40,932 nucleotides of DNA from Saprospirales bacterium. Its GTDB lineage: Bacteria > Bacteroidota > Bacteroidia > Chitinophagales > Saprospiraceae. Shown here one piece after another: positions 6,589 to 16,112 of this stretch. Below the pieces are notes generated by a model. That model was not told the DNA's origin. It worked only from the letters and a program-made list of their open reading frames with translations, and searched no databases. The stretch lies in NCBI GenBank assembly GCA_016703765.1, contig JADJBL010000040.1, forward strand, positions 1-40,932, given 5' to 3'. The position numbers were made by a program, and so were the translations under genes. The first letter of the stretch is position 1, and every line of letters starts with the position of its first letter.

Positions 6589-8019
6589 TCAGTGGGGCAG
6601 GTTTTTGACGGCATCCTGGATCAATTCCACCATTTGCAGTGGGGGATTAAAACCGAGATAGATAACCAGTCCAAGTAAAATAAATTGAGAAACCGACTCC
6701 CCGGCAGACACTTTTCCCGCCCTGGTTTCATCGAAATTAACAGGAGGCAGGAAGAGCAGCCGGAATATGCTTTTCCCCAGGGCCCAGATGATCATCGTCA
6801 GCAGGAGCAGCACGACGATGAACAGAAACAGGTGATGCCCTTCGAACAGGGATCGAAAGATCATGAACTCGCTGATGAAAAGGCCGGAAGGGGGCATGGC
6901 CGTGGCGCAGATGAACGCCAGCAACAGCGCCAGGGCGCCCGCCAGGTTGTATTTGAAGTAATTGCCCGTGTCGGAAATATGCTTGCTTTTGTAAATGCGA
7001 TACACCTGCCCGATCTGGAAAAACATGCTCGCCTTGGTGAACGCGTGGAGTATCAGGTGCAGGATGGCGGCGTAATACCCTATGCCTCCGGCCGCCACGC
7101 CTAACATCACCAGACCCATGTGCTCGATGCTGGAATAGGCGAGCATCCGCTTGATGTTTTGCACCTTGAGCATGTAAACCGTGGCGACGAATACCGACAG
7201 GACGGCGGCGATGAAGATCACCTGGTTTGCCCATGCGTGTAGCGAGGTTTTGGCGATGACTTCGTAAAAACGAAAAATGCCCACGAAACCCATGTTCATC
7301 AGTACGCTGGAGAAAAGCGCCCCTGCGGGCGAGGGCGCCTTGTCCTTGGCGTCGATACCGGCGGTGTACATCGGCACGAGGCCCAGTTTGGCCGTGAAGC
7401 CCGTGAAAATAAAGATAAAGGCCAGCCGCAGCCAGAACGGTTCGAGTGATGCAGCTTGCTCTATCATCGCGGGGTAGGAGAGGTCGGCATGGCCCGCCTG
7501 CTGCAGGGCGATGCTCAGGAACAGAATACCGATAAACACAAAGGTGATGCTGATCGAACAGACGAAGATATATTTCCAGGTGCCCTCCAGCGCGTCCGCG
7601 TCGCGGTGGTGGTAGACCAGGCCCGAGGCGGCAAGGGTGGTGAGTTCCACAAATACCCAGGTCACGGCGATATGGTTGGACAGGTAGGCCCCGCTCACGG
7701 CGGCCAGCAGGATGACGATCGACATGAAATAAATGCCGCGCTCGCGGTGATGTTCCTCCGGTTTGTTGAAGTAAATATAGCTGTGGTAAAAGGCGGGAAT
7801 TGTGATAATACTCAAGGTGGTCAGCATCAGCAGGGCCAGGGCGTCCGATTTGAAATAACCGTAGGTTTCGGATTCGTCGCGGTGGATAAATTCGTAAATC
7901 GTCAAGACCCATTGCAGTAAAGCAAAGGCCCCCACCAGCAAGTAATTGACCCGCTTGTTCCGATTGATGAACAGGAGGGCGCTGATGAGTAAACTTCCGA
8001 GCAAATAAATTGCGATCAT
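6589..8019 (-). CDS. HyfF/NuoN-like antiporter-type membrane subunit
   Basis: 476 residues, about 13-14 membrane helices, member of the proton_antipo_M family. Typical ion-path residues are visible: a Glu in WVFVELTTLAA (TM5), a Lys in FTAKLGLVPMY (TM7), LAYSSIEHMGLVMLG, and a His/Lys pair in HAFTKASMFF. It lacks the long C-terminal lateral helix of NuoL/HyfB types, which fits HyfF/NuoN. It sits 10 bp after the HyfE-like gene and one base before the large-subunit ATG, so translation is probably coupled. Likely one of three ion-translocating subunits of the complex in the cytoplasmic membrane. Confidence 0.88.
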   Translation of the reverse strand: MIAIYLLGSLLISALLFINRNKRVNYLLVGAFALLQWVLTIYEFIHRDESETYGYFKSDALALLMLTTLSIITIPAFYHSYIYFNKPEEHHRERGIYFMSIVILLAAVSGAYLSNHIAVTWVFVELTTLAASGLVYHHRDADALEGTWKYIFVCSISITFVFIGILFLSIALQQAGHADLSYPAMIEQAASLEPFWLRLAFIFIFTGFTAKLGLVPMYTAGIDAKDKAPSPAGALFSSVLMNMGFVGIFRFYEVIAKTSLHAWANQVIFIAAVLSVFVATVYMLKVQNIKRMLAYSSIEHMGLVMLGVAAGGIGYYAAILHLILHAFTKASMFFQIGQVYRIYKSKHISDTGNYFKYNLAGALALLLAFICATAMPPSGLFISEFMIFRSLFEGHHLFLFIVVLLLLTMIIWALGKSIFRLLFLPPVNFDETRAGKVSAGESVSQFILLGLVIYLGFNPPLQMVELIQDAVKNLPH

Positions 8020-8029
8020 CCTTCTTAAT

Positions 8030-8659
8030 TCAATCTTTTAAATTCTGTAATTGATCGACGTCCACGCCCTGGAGTACATCGCCGATCCGGTTGACGAAAA
8101 TACCGAGCAGCAGCACGCTCACGAACAGGTCGAGCAGGATGCCGGTGTTGACCAACATGGGCATTTCGTTCCCCACGGCAAGCGACAAGATGAAGACCCC
8201 GTTTTCGATCACGAGAAACCCGATAACGTGGGTGATGAGTTTTTTTCTCGACATGATAAAATACAGGCCCGTGAAGAGGGAGGAGAGCGCCACCACGAAA
8301 TAGACCTTGTTGAGCCGTGGGTCGTCGATCGTGTTGGAAATGAGGAAGGTGGCGATGATGATGGAAGTCACGATGACCAGCGAGAGAAAATAGGGCAAAT
8401 AAGGCTCGGCCTCCCTCGAAATGCGGTTTCTGGCGATGACGTACCTCAGGAATATCGGCACCGCGATCGTCTTGAAAATAATGGTTTCAAACAAAATGAA
8501 AACCAGGTTCAGGGTTGAGATCTCGTTCAATTCGATAAAACTGACCCCAAACAGGATAATGCCCTGAAACGCCAGGATATTGATATAGGTCATCATGCGG
8601 TTGGCGATGCTCAGGTAGATGAGCGTCGCGGCGAATGTGATAAGTAGAACGGTTGTCAT
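8030..8659 (-). CDS. HyfE/NuoK-like membrane subunit
   Basis: 209 residues with about six or seven membrane helices (TTVLLITFAATLIYLSI at the start, HVIGFLVIENGVFILSLAV near residue 145). The motif IENGVFILSLAVG with a membrane-embedded Glu is the NuoK-like signature also present in HyfE of hydrogenase 4. Intact, 10 bp upstream of the HyfF-like gene and 10 bp downstream of the HyfC-like gene. Its role would be to link the H-like subunit to the antiporter-like subunits. Confidence 0.85.
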   Translation of the reverse strand: MTTVLLITFAATLIYLSIANRMMTYINILAFQGIILFGVSFIELNEISTLNLVFILFETIIFKTIAVPIFLRYVIARNRISREAEPYLPYFLSLVIVTSIIIATFLISNTIDDPRLNKVYFVVALSSLFTGLYFIMSRKKLITHVIGFLVIENGVFILSLAVGNEMPMLVNTGILLDLFVSVLLLGIFVNRIGDVLQGVDVDQLQNLKD

Positions 8660-8669
8660 GTCTGGTATC

Positions 8670-9575
8670 TTAAATAAATTTCCCCATCAGCAACAGGACC
8701 CCAAAAAAGATCAGCAGCGACAGCGAAGTGAGGGTGTAGATAAATTCGGCATTGTGGTTCATTCGAAATCTGGCCGAGAACGACTCCAGCAAGCCCGCCA
8801 GCATGGCAAAGACGACCTGAACGGCAAAAAACACCAGCACCGCCCAGGCCAGGGGCAGCGCTCCGACAAAGAAATTGGCGATCAGCGCCCCGTACATGGC
8901 GAATTTCAGGTTGGTGGCGTACAAGATCAGGCCGAGGTCGAAGCCGCTGTTGTCGAGGATCATCACCTCGTGCACCATCGTCAGCTCCAGGTGGGTCTTG
9001 GGATCGTCGACCGGCATGCGGCTGTTCTCGATCATGGCGATCATGATCAGCAAAAACGTAGCCAGCACCCCGAGGGCATAGGATATCTGAGAACCGAAAT
9101 GCAGGGAGATGAAAATATCGTGGAAGGAGGATTGACCTGTCAACATGGCAAAGGAACCCATCATGATGAAAAAGGCCGGCTCCACGAGCATGGAAAAAAG
9201 GGCCTCGCGGCTGGCGCCCATCCCTTCGAAACTGCTCCCCGTATCGAGCGCCGAAATGATGCTGAAAAACTTTCCGAGCGCCAGCACGTAGGCGAAAAAC
9301 ACGAAATCCCCCTGGAAGGAAATCAGGCCCGGCGCCTTCCCGAAGGGAACCACCAGGATGGCCATCAGCACGGAAGCGAAGTAGACGCTTGGGGCGATCT
9401 GGAAAATAAAGCTGGTCGTCCGGCTGAACACAGAGCCCTTTTTCCAAAGCCTGATCACATCTTTCATGGGCTGAAAAATGCCGGGCCCCTTGCGCCCCGA
9501 AACGAGGCTTTTCGCGCGGATGATGATCCCCGTGAAAAAAAGGCTCGCCAACAAGATCAATACAAGGCTTAGCAT
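8670..9575 (-). CDS. HyfC/NuoH-like membrane subunit
   Basis: 301 residues, about eight membrane helices. Family signatures are GRKGPGIFQPMKDVIRLW near the N terminus (cytoplasmic loop contacting the peripheral arm) and MIENSRMPVDDPKTHLELT followed by HEVMILDNSG, the conserved acidic loop of NuoH/HyfC/EchB. The acidic residues of this loop, linked in complex I to quinone-coupled proton transfer, are kept even though the redox subunits are degenerate. ATG at 9575 is 4 bp after the HyfB-like stop. Confidence 0.9.
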   Translation of the reverse strand: MLSLVLILLASLFFTGIIIRAKSLVSGRKGPGIFQPMKDVIRLWKKGSVFSRTTSFIFQIAPSVYFASVLMAILVVPFGKAPGLISFQGDFVFFAYVLALGKFFSIISALDTGSSFEGMGASREALFSMLVEPAFFIMMGSFAMLTGQSSFHDIFISLHFGSQISYALGVLATFLLIMIAMIENSRMPVDDPKTHLELTMVHEVMILDNSGFDLGLILYATNLKFAMYGALIANFFVGALPLAWAVLVFFAVQVVFAMLAGLLESFSARFRMNHNAEFIYTLTSLSLLIFFGVLLLMGKFI

Positions 9576-9579
9576 GGCG

Positions 9580-11610
9580 CTACAACTGATTTAAAAAATC
9601 CAGTAAAAAACTCAGGCCCTCCGCGAGCATCGGAACCAGAATCACCAAGGCGATAAAGACCACGCCGTAGAAAATGTAAAACTGCGGATTGCCATTTTGC
9701 AGGAACTGGAATTTGCCGATAAAATCCTTCAATATCTTCAAGGGCTTGTCGATCAGCCACAGCTCCGTTTTGTCGTAGGGGTGGGTTTCATGCCCTCCTC
9801 CTTCCGGGAAAATGCCCTCCACCGGCTTTTTCTTTTTATGAATGGAAAACAGGGGCTCAAACAGTTTTCGGTACGTCCGCACAAAAGAACTGGCGGTGTA
9901 TTGCATCCGCGAGGCATCGCCCACATAGCCGCAACCCCAGGTAGGGCCCACCATTACAGGCTGTCTCCTTCCCGCCCTTTGCCGGACAAAGAAAACCGCT
10001 CCAACCAGGGCAATCAGCCCCGCGGCACAAAGACCGATGTCTGTCATCAGCCCCGCTATATTTGCGGGAATGCCCGCGGCCTGCTGCACGCCGGGCATTT
10101 TGGCCTCAAAGGCCGCCAAGGGGGCAGACAACAGCTCCAAATAGAAACCCGGAAACAATCCAATAGACATCATGGCGACCACCACGGCGTACATCGGGAT
10201 CAGCTTGCCCAGGCCCACCTCGGAAACGTGTGCGAACTCTCGGCGGGGAGAGCCCAGGAAGACCGCCCCGAAAGCCTTGGTGAAACAAAATATCGCCAGT
10301 CCGCCGATGAGCACCAGCCCAAACAGGGAGGCCACAAAGCCAAAAAGCATCACGGGACTGTCGTTTCCCAAACCCAGGTACAATCCCGAATAGATCAGGA
10401 ACTCGGATACAAACCCGTTGAAGGGTGGCAAGCCGCAAATGGCAAGGGAAGCCACCAGGAACAGCCCGGCAGTATGGGGCATTTTTTTGATCAGTCCGCC
10501 AAAATGCTCGATGTTCAGACTTTGTGTGGCTTGATACACATTGCCGGCGCTGAAAAACAACAGCGACTTGAACAGGGAGTGGTTAAGCACATGGAGCATG
10601 GCCCCCGCAAAACCCAGGGTGCTCAGCGCCGCGTTGTCCAAGCCCAGCCCAATGGTCCCCAGCCCGATGCCGATCCCGATGATGCCGATATTTTCAATGC
10701 TATGGTAGGCCAGCAATTTTTTCAGGTTGTGTTGCAAAATGGCGAGCATCACCCCATACAAACCGGAGATCACCCCCATGAAAAGAAGGAGAAAACCCAG
10801 GACCAGGTAGTCGGTTTCCACCAGCAGGATCATCCTCAAAATGCCGTAGATGCCGATTTTGATCAGCACCCCCGACATGAGGCCCGACACATGGGAAGGC
10901 GCTGCCGGATGCGCATAGGGAAGCCAGGTGTGGAAAGGTACAAAGCCGGCCTTGAGGCCAAACCCCGCAAAAAACACGAGGAACAGGGCCAGGCTGTTTA
11001 AATGGGAAAAAGAGGCGGAAAAATCGCGGATCGCCTGAAAATCATAAGACCCCATCCGGTAGGCCACCCAAATGAAGCCGGCCATAAGCGCCACGATCGA
11101 GACGTGCGATTGGATGAGGTAGTTGATCCCCGCCCGGATGGTGTCGGATTTGAGATGCTCGAAAATGACGAGCAAAAAAGCCGAAAGGGCCATGATCTCC
11201 CACGCAAAGAGAAAAACGAGGGAGTTTTGGACGGCGCACAATAGACTCAGCATGGACTGCACCAGCAGGAAAGCCATGCAATGCAGGCTGAGGTTCGCCT
11301 TTTGATCGCGGTAGGCTTTCATATACTGCAAGCCGTAAAAACCGCCGGTCAGGATCGTGAAATTGATCAGCAGGATGAACCAGCCGGAAAGGGCGTCGAT
11401 CCGGATGGGGATGGGGCCCGTTACCTGCGTTCCCGCCAGGATCAGGCCGGTTTCATGTCCGCTCAGGGCAAGGACGGCGAAATAGCCTCCGATCATTGCC
11501 AGGGCGCATGATGCCCCGATCGCGATTCCACCCTTCGCTTCTACCCTCAGAAAGGGCAGCAACAACAGGGCTGCTCCCAAAATCCCGAGGTATGCATAGA
11601 AGAGTCCCAT
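9580..11610 (-). CDS. HyfB/NuoL-like antiporter-type subunit, copy 2
   Basis: 676 residues, about 16 membrane helices plus a long C-terminal extension. Ion-path elements: WEIMALSAFLLVIFEHL (TM5 Glu), FGLKAGFVPFHTWLPYAHPA (TM7 Lys), HVLNHSLFKSLLFFSAGNVY, and GLPPFNGFVSEFLIYSG. The TWGCGYVGDASRMQYTASSF segment before the C-terminal amphipathic region is characteristic of HyfB/HycC. The ATG overlaps the stop of the preceding paralogue (TGATG), showing translational coupling. It is clearly homologous to copy 1 throughout, so the two arose by tandem duplication, but they have diverged well. Confidence 0.9.
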   Translation of the reverse strand: MGLFYAYLGILGAALLLLPFLRVEAKGGIAIGASCALAMIGGYFAVLALSGHETGLILAGTQVTGPIPIRIDALSGWFILLINFTILTGGFYGLQYMKAYRDQKANLSLHCMAFLLVQSMLSLLCAVQNSLVFLFAWEIMALSAFLLVIFEHLKSDTIRAGINYLIQSHVSIVALMAGFIWVAYRMGSYDFQAIRDFSASFSHLNSLALFLVFFAGFGLKAGFVPFHTWLPYAHPAAPSHVSGLMSGVLIKIGIYGILRMILLVETDYLVLGFLLLFMGVISGLYGVMLAILQHNLKKLLAYHSIENIGIIGIGIGLGTIGLGLDNAALSTLGFAGAMLHVLNHSLFKSLLFFSAGNVYQATQSLNIEHFGGLIKKMPHTAGLFLVASLAICGLPPFNGFVSEFLIYSGLYLGLGNDSPVMLFGFVASLFGLVLIGGLAIFCFTKAFGAVFLGSPRREFAHVSEVGLGKLIPMYAVVVAMMSIGLFPGFYLELLSAPLAAFEAKMPGVQQAAGIPANIAGLMTDIGLCAAGLIALVGAVFFVRQRAGRRQPVMVGPTWGCGYVGDASRMQYTASSFVRTYRKLFEPLFSIHKKKKPVEGIFPEGGGHETHPYDKTELWLIDKPLKILKDFIGKFQFLQNGNPQFYIFYGVVFIALVILVPMLAEGLSFLLDFLNQL

Positions 11611-13607
11611 CAGATCAGGTTAAACACGGTGGCCAGAAAAACCAACAGGATGAACACCACCCCGTAAAGCACGTAGTATTGTACCCTTCCGTTCTGGATG
11701 AACTGGAAGAAATTCATTCCCGACAGCAGGTGTTTCGTCCCTTTGTCAATGGCGGTATTTTCGAAAAAGTCGGCGTAGTGGGAGGAATGAGCCCGCTCTT
11801 TCGGGAACACTTCCCCCGGCTGGATTTCAGTGTAATTCTTTTTTTCCGAAATTATAAACCCGAACAGCTTGCCCAGCGCCTTGGAAAAGGACTTCCCCGT
11901 GTACTGCATCCCGGGCTTGGGGGCGACGTATCCGCAACCCCAGGTGCTTGAAAACGTTTGTTCGGCCTTGGCCATGGATCTTTTTCGAATGAAAAACACA
12001 GCGGCGATCAGGGCCAGAAAAACCAGGGAATAAAGGCCGATGGCCGACATCGAGGTATCCAGACCGGCCAGTGCAATCGCATCGGCCTCCCCGACATGCA
12101 GAAAAGAGTTGGAAACCCGCTTCACCAAGCTCAGAAAAAACCCCGGAAACAAGCCGATGGACAACATCGCCCCGACGATCGCAAACTGCGGCAGCCGCAT
12201 TATAAAAGGCGCCTCGGAAAGGCCCTTCGGCAGAGGCGTCCGGGGACTGCCCAGGAAGATGATACCGAAATTTTTGGTAAAGGTCAGCAGGGACAAGCCG
12301 CCGATAATGGCCAAGGCCCCGAGCGAGAGCATCATGAGGGTAGACAGGTAAAAGCTGGACGTTTTCAGTCCCGCGATAAAACCAGTGTAGAGCAAAAACT
12401 CCGACACAAAGCCGTTGAACGGGGGCAGTCCCCCGATGGCCAGGGCCCCGGCGAGGAAGAAAAAGGCGGTTTGGGGCATGTGGCGGATCAGCCCGCCGAG
12501 CTTTTCCATATTCCGGGTATGGGTCTGCTGATAAACCGAACCGGCGGCGAAAAACAGCAGCGATTTGTACAGCGAGTGGTTGAGAGTATGGAGCAGGGCC
12601 GCGCTCAGCCCGATCAGGGCCAGGGCCATGTGGTCCGTGCCTTTGCCCAGTAGGAATAGCCCGATGCCCGCCCCGATCATGCCGACATTTTCGATGGTGC
12701 AATAGGCCAGCATCTTTTTGAAGTCGCGATGCACGGCGGCATTCAGGATGCCGTAAACCCCCGTCGCGATCGACAAAGCCAGCAGGCTGGCGCCGATCAG
12801 GATCAGGTCGTTTTCCAGCATCAGGGCAACCCGCAGCATACCATAGATCCCCATTTTGACGATCACCCCCGACATGACCCCCGAGACGTGCGAGGGGGCG
12901 GCCGGATGCGCATGGGGAAGCCAGGAGTGTAGGGGGATGAAACCCGCCTTGATCCCGAAGCCGACGAAAAATAGCAAAAACAACCACGCATTCCGGTTTT
13001 CTTCGAAAAAATGGCCGATCGCGTCGAATCCGAAAGAGCCCCCTTCGAGGTAGGACCAGATAAAAGCCGCGCTCAGAAAAACCACCCCGATATGCATCTG
13101 CACCAGGTAGTTGAGCCCGGCCTGGAGGGTTTCCGGTTTGCGGTACTCGAAAAGGATCAACAGGAGGGAGGAGATCGTCATGATCTCCCAGGCCACCAGA
13201 AAAGCCAGCCCGTGCTGAAGTATGCAAACCCAAATCATGGAGGCGTGGAATAACACGAACATCGCCCAGTGCAGGGCCAGGCTGGGCCGCTGTTCCGCAT
13301 ACGCCTTCATATACCCGATCCCGTACAGGGCGCCGTTGACGCAGGTGAAATTGACGATCAGGATAAACCAGGCGGACAGCGCATCGAGTTGAACGGGTAT
13401 GGGGCCGAAAAACGGGGAGCCTTCCAGGACGAAATGCAAGGGATTGCCACCCAATACCTGAAAGGCGGGAATGGAGCTCAGGACCGCATTTACCAAAACA
13501 AAGAAAAAACCAATAGAAGCTCTTGCCCGTGCAGGCAAAAAAGGGATTGCAATTAATCCGGCACCTGTTAATATTAGGGATGCAACAATCAGGTGAATAA
13601 ATTCCAT
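11610..13607 (-). CDS. HyfB/NuoL-like antiporter-type subunit, copy 1 (first gene of operon)
   Basis: About 665 residues from ATG 13607 (an in-frame TTG at 13619 is less likely). Motifs: WEIMTISSLLLILFEY (TM5 Glu), FGIKAGFIPLHSWLPHAHPA (TM7 Lys), HTLNHSLYKSLLFFAAGSVY, GLPPFNGFVSEFLLYTG, and STWGCGYVAPKPGMQYTG before the C-terminal lateral helix region that ends in a hydrophobic anchor. First of seven minus-strand genes with spacings of -1 to ~10 bp up to the large subunit. With copy 2 and the HyfF-like subunit the complex would carry three antiporter-type modules. Gene order and the lack of a complete nuo set argue against complex I proper. Confidence 0.9.
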   Translation of the reverse strand: MEFIHLIVASLILTGAGLIAIPFLPARARASIGFFFVLVNAVLSSIPAFQVLGGNPLHFVLEGSPFFGPIPVQLDALSAWFILIVNFTCVNGALYGIGYMKAYAEQRPSLALHWAMFVLFHASMIWVCILQHGLAFLVAWEIMTISSLLLILFEYRKPETLQAGLNYLVQMHIGVVFLSAAFIWSYLEGGSFGFDAIGHFFEENRNAWLFLLFFVGFGIKAGFIPLHSWLPHAHPAAPSHVSGVMSGVIVKMGIYGMLRVALMLENDLILIGASLLALSIATGVYGILNAAVHRDFKKMLAYCTIENVGMIGAGIGLFLLGKGTDHMALALIGLSAALLHTLNHSLYKSLLFFAAGSVYQQTHTRNMEKLGGLIRHMPQTAFFFLAGALAIGGLPPFNGFVSEFLLYTGFIAGLKTSSFYLSTLMMLSLGALAIIGGLSLLTFTKNFGIIFLGSPRTPLPKGLSEAPFIMRLPQFAIVGAMLSIGLFPGFFLSLVKRVSNSFLHVGEADAIALAGLDTSMSAIGLYSLVFLALIAAVFFIRKRSMAKAEQTFSSTWGCGYVAPKPGMQYTGKSFSKALGKLFGFIISEKKNYTEIQPGEVFPKERAHSSHYADFFENTAIDKGTKHLLSGMNFFQFIQNGRVQYYVLYGVVFILLVFLATVFNLI

Positions 13608-13613
13608 ATCCAG

Positions 13614-13633
13614 ATGCAAGCCAGGGCTTGCAT
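13614..13633. promoter_or_regulatory. Perfect 9-bp stem, 2-nt loop hairpin just upstream of the operon start
   Basis: ATGCAAGCC (13614-13622) and GGCTTGCAT (13625-13633) pair exactly. The hairpin ends 7 bases before the chosen ATG of the first HyfB-like gene, over its ribosome-binding region. It may act on translation or be an operator; no regulator gene is nearby. Confidence 0.45.
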
Positions 13634-13712
13634 TGCAAATATGGTAAAAAATGGGGAAGCATCGGCGAATACTGCAACCTTTTCACCTATTTTCACACCA
13701 CCCCTTTGTGTA

Positions 13713-13741
13713 AGTTGAAGAGTTGAAAAGTTGAAAAGTTT
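13713..13741. repeat. Short AGTTGAAAA tandem repeat
   Basis: About three and a half copies of an AGTTGAA(AA) unit lie in the divergent spacer, ~20 bp before the CHU_C gene. No function is evident; copy number could vary between strains. Confidence 0.5.
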
Positions 13742-13761
13742 ATTGAGGCCTTGAAGCACAT

Positions 13762-16086
13762 ATGAAGCCCTTATACCTCCTGACCATCCTTCTTATCAGC
13801 CTAAAGCTCAGCGCTCAGCCCTTGCCCTGCGGACCGAACCCGGATATGACCTCCTTTTGCGCGGAAGCCTGCGTGATCTGCGATATCAACGGATATACCG
13901 GTATCAACGACGACCCGGAGCAGGGGGAAGCCCCTCCCGGTTTTTGCACTACGACCGTGCACCACATGCAATGGATCGCCTTCATCGCCGGGAGCGTCGA
14001 TCTGACCATCACGGTGACGCCCTCCAACTGCCAGCAGGGCATCGGGCTCGAGGTGGGGATCTACGAAACCCTGGATTGCGAAAACTACAACCTGGTCACC
14101 AACTGCGATGGCGATATCGAGCCCGGACAGATAGGGGTGTTCACCAACGCGGTGCCGCTGACCATCGGCCAATACTACTATTTCGCCATGGACGGCAACC
14201 ACGGGGATGTCTGCAATTACACCATCAACGTGACCGAGGGCAGTACCCTCGTGCCGCCCCTCCCCGAAGCCGAGCCGGTAGCAGGCGATGCGACGCCTTG
14301 CTTCGGCGAAACCGAAACCTACTCGATCCCCGAGATTACCGGCGCCAATTTCTACGAATGGACGGTTGACGGCCTCCCGGCAGGCGACGGCGCCTCGGTC
14401 GACATCACCTGGGACGCCTTCGGCATACACCAACTCTGCGTCACGGCCTTTAACGTGTGCGACACGGTGGCCCCCTCCTGCACGCCCGTGTTCGTCTTCC
14501 CCCCGATCGGCACACAATTATTCCCCGAGATCTGCGAAGGCGACTGTTTCGAAGTGGCCGATACCCTGGTCTGCGACGCCGGCAATTACACCTTCATCCT
14601 CTCGGCGGCCAATGGGTGCGACAGCGTAATCCAAGTCCAGGTTTCGGTCCTCCCGGAGGTGAGCTCCAGCTACAGCGCCCTGATCTGCGATTCGGACAGC
14701 CTGCTCGTGGGCGACACCTGGTATTTCCCGCCCGGGCAATACGCCGAAATGCAGACCTCCTACAACGGCTGCGACAGCATCATCAACCTGACGCTCAATG
14801 CCATCATTTGTGAAATTACCGGGAATACGCAGGTGCAGCATATCCTATGCCACGGCGACCTCAGTGGACAAATCACTTTTTCGGTCGTAGACGGCACGCC
14901 GCCCTTTACCTATACCTGGCAACAACTCGACGGCAGCCCTTCGGGCAGCGGCAGCCTTTCCGATATCAACACCCCGGAGACCATTTCAAACCTGCCTCCC
15001 GGCGGCTATCTGATCGGCATCCAGGACCCATTTGGCAACGACGTGATCCTGACCGCCAACATCTTCGAACCGCCCGCGCTGAGCCTGGAATTTGAAACCA
15101 CGGATTTCAATGGATACGGAGTGTCCTGCGCCGGGGGCCAAAACGGCGCTGCGACCGCCATCCCGGCAGGTGGAACGCCCGGCTATACCTTCGAATGGAG
15201 CAACGGAAGTGTCCAATCCGGCATCAACAGCCAGCCTGCGGGCGTGTACGGGCTGACGATCACCGATGCCGTGGGCTGCACCTTGATGGAAGAGATCGCC
15301 CTGACCGAGCCTCCAGCGCTCGACCTCGAGGCTCTGTTCGTCGACCCCGGATGCGATGGGTTTGACAGCGGCAGCGCCTCGGTGCTTTCGGCGAGCGGAG
15401 GGGTCCTGCCCTATGAGTTTGCTATTTCGGGTGGAAATGGTTTTGGCACGAATACGAGCTTCACCGGCCTGTTCGGCGGCAGCTACACCCTCGCGGTGAG
15501 GGATGCCAACGGCTGCGAGGGCGATACATCGGGCATTCTGGCTGAGCCGCTCATCCCCATCCTCGACGCGGGTCCCGACCTGAGCCTGCTCCTCGGGGAA
15601 GTCGGGAAATTGCAGGCATTCGCAAACCTTCCCCTTCAAACGATAGTCTGGACCCCTCCAACGGGATTATCCTGTGGCAACTGTCTCGACCCCACAGCCG
15701 GGCCATACGTGACGACCACCTACCAATTGGCCGTGACCTCCGCCGCCGGCTGCCTCGCCATCGACAGCCTGACGGTGACCGTCCTGCCGGTGCGCGACCT
15801 CTACGTGCCCAATATCTTTTCGCCCAATTACGACGGCATCAACGACGCCCTAACCGTATACGCAGGCAAAGCCGTGCGCCGGATCAAGAGCTTTCAGGTC
15901 TTCAGCCGCTGGGGCGAGCTGGTGTACAGAGCCGTCAATCTCGCTCCAAACGATCCCGGCCTGGGCTGGGACGGCGCCTTCGAGGGCAAAAAGATGGACC
16001 AGGGGGTCTACGCCTGGATGGCCGAAGTCGAGTTTCTGGACGGGGTGGAAGTGCTGGTGAAGGGGGATGTGGTGCTGGTGAGATGA
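13762..16086 (+). CDS. Large cell-surface protein with PKD/SprB-like repeats and gliding-motility-type (CHU_C) C-terminal sorting domain
   Basis: 774 residues. The signal peptide is LLTILLISLKLSAQ. A Cys-rich N-terminal region (about 20-165) is followed by a PKD-like part (about 170-250) with EWTVDGLPAGDG and two Cys-framed segments ending NGCDSVIQV and NGCDSIINL. Then come three SprB-like repeats (about 355-610) with cues CHGDLSGQITFSV, TPGYTFEWSNG, PAGVYGLTITDAVGC and GGSYTLAVRDANGC. The tail LYVPNIFSPNYDGINDALTV and FSRWGELVYRA with GWDGAFEGKKMDQGVYAW is the CHU_C/type B T9SS sorting domain. It should be exported by T9SS and displayed on the surface; the ligand is unknown. It is transcribed divergently from the Ehr-like operon and is intact. 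Confidence 0.88.
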   Translation: MKPLYLLTILLISLKLSAQPLPCGPNPDMTSFCAEACVICDINGYTGINDDPEQGEAPPGFCTTTVHHMQWIAFIAGSVDLTITVTPSNCQQGIGLEVGIYETLDCENYNLVTNCDGDIEPGQIGVFTNAVPLTIGQYYYFAMDGNHGDVCNYTINVTEGSTLVPPLPEAEPVAGDATPCFGETETYSIPEITGANFYEWTVDGLPAGDGASVDITWDAFGIHQLCVTAFNVCDTVAPSCTPVFVFPPIGTQLFPEICEGDCFEVADTLVCDAGNYTFILSAANGCDSVIQVQVSVLPEVSSSYSALICDSDSLLVGDTWYFPPGQYAEMQTSYNGCDSIINLTLNAIICEITGNTQVQHILCHGDLSGQITFSVVDGTPPFTYTWQQLDGSPSGSGSLSDINTPETISNLPPGGYLIGIQDPFGNDVILTANIFEPPALSLEFETTDFNGYGVSCAGGQNGAATAIPAGGTPGYTFEWSNGSVQSGINSQPAGVYGLTITDAVGCTLMEEIALTEPPALDLEALFVDPGCDGFDSGSASVLSASGGVLPYEFAISGGNGFGTNTSFTGLFGGSYTLAVRDANGCEGDTSGILAEPLIPILDAGPDLSLLLGEVGKLQAFANLPLQTIVWTPPTGLSCGNCLDPTAGPYVTTTYQLAVTSAAGCLAIDSLTVTVLPVRDLYVPNIFSPNYDGINDALTVYAGKAVRRIKSFQVFSRWGELVYRAVNLAPNDPGLGWDGAFEGKKMDQGVYAWMAEVEFLDGVEVLVKGDVVLVR

Positions 16087-16112
16087 GGATTCTGCTGTTT
16101 GGAATTAAAATG

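Noticed and set aside
9697..11001. Plus-strand open frame (434 codons) opposite the second HyfB-like gene
   Set aside because: Composition is a complement artefact of GC-rich membrane-protein codons; overlaps fully with a clear homologue.
4032..13607. NADH dehydrogenase complex I (nuo) operon or formate hydrogenlyase
   Set aside because: No NuoE/F/G, J, or separate A/I genes; two HyfB-like, one HyfC, HyfE, HyfF order is hydrogenase-4-like, but catalytic and cluster cysteines are missing, so neither enzyme is supported.
11827..13686. Minus-strand 619-codon frame overlapping the first HyfB-like gene in another frame
   Set aside because: Same-strand shadow, Arg/Pro-rich with no membrane helices; the HyfB-like frame carries all family motifs.
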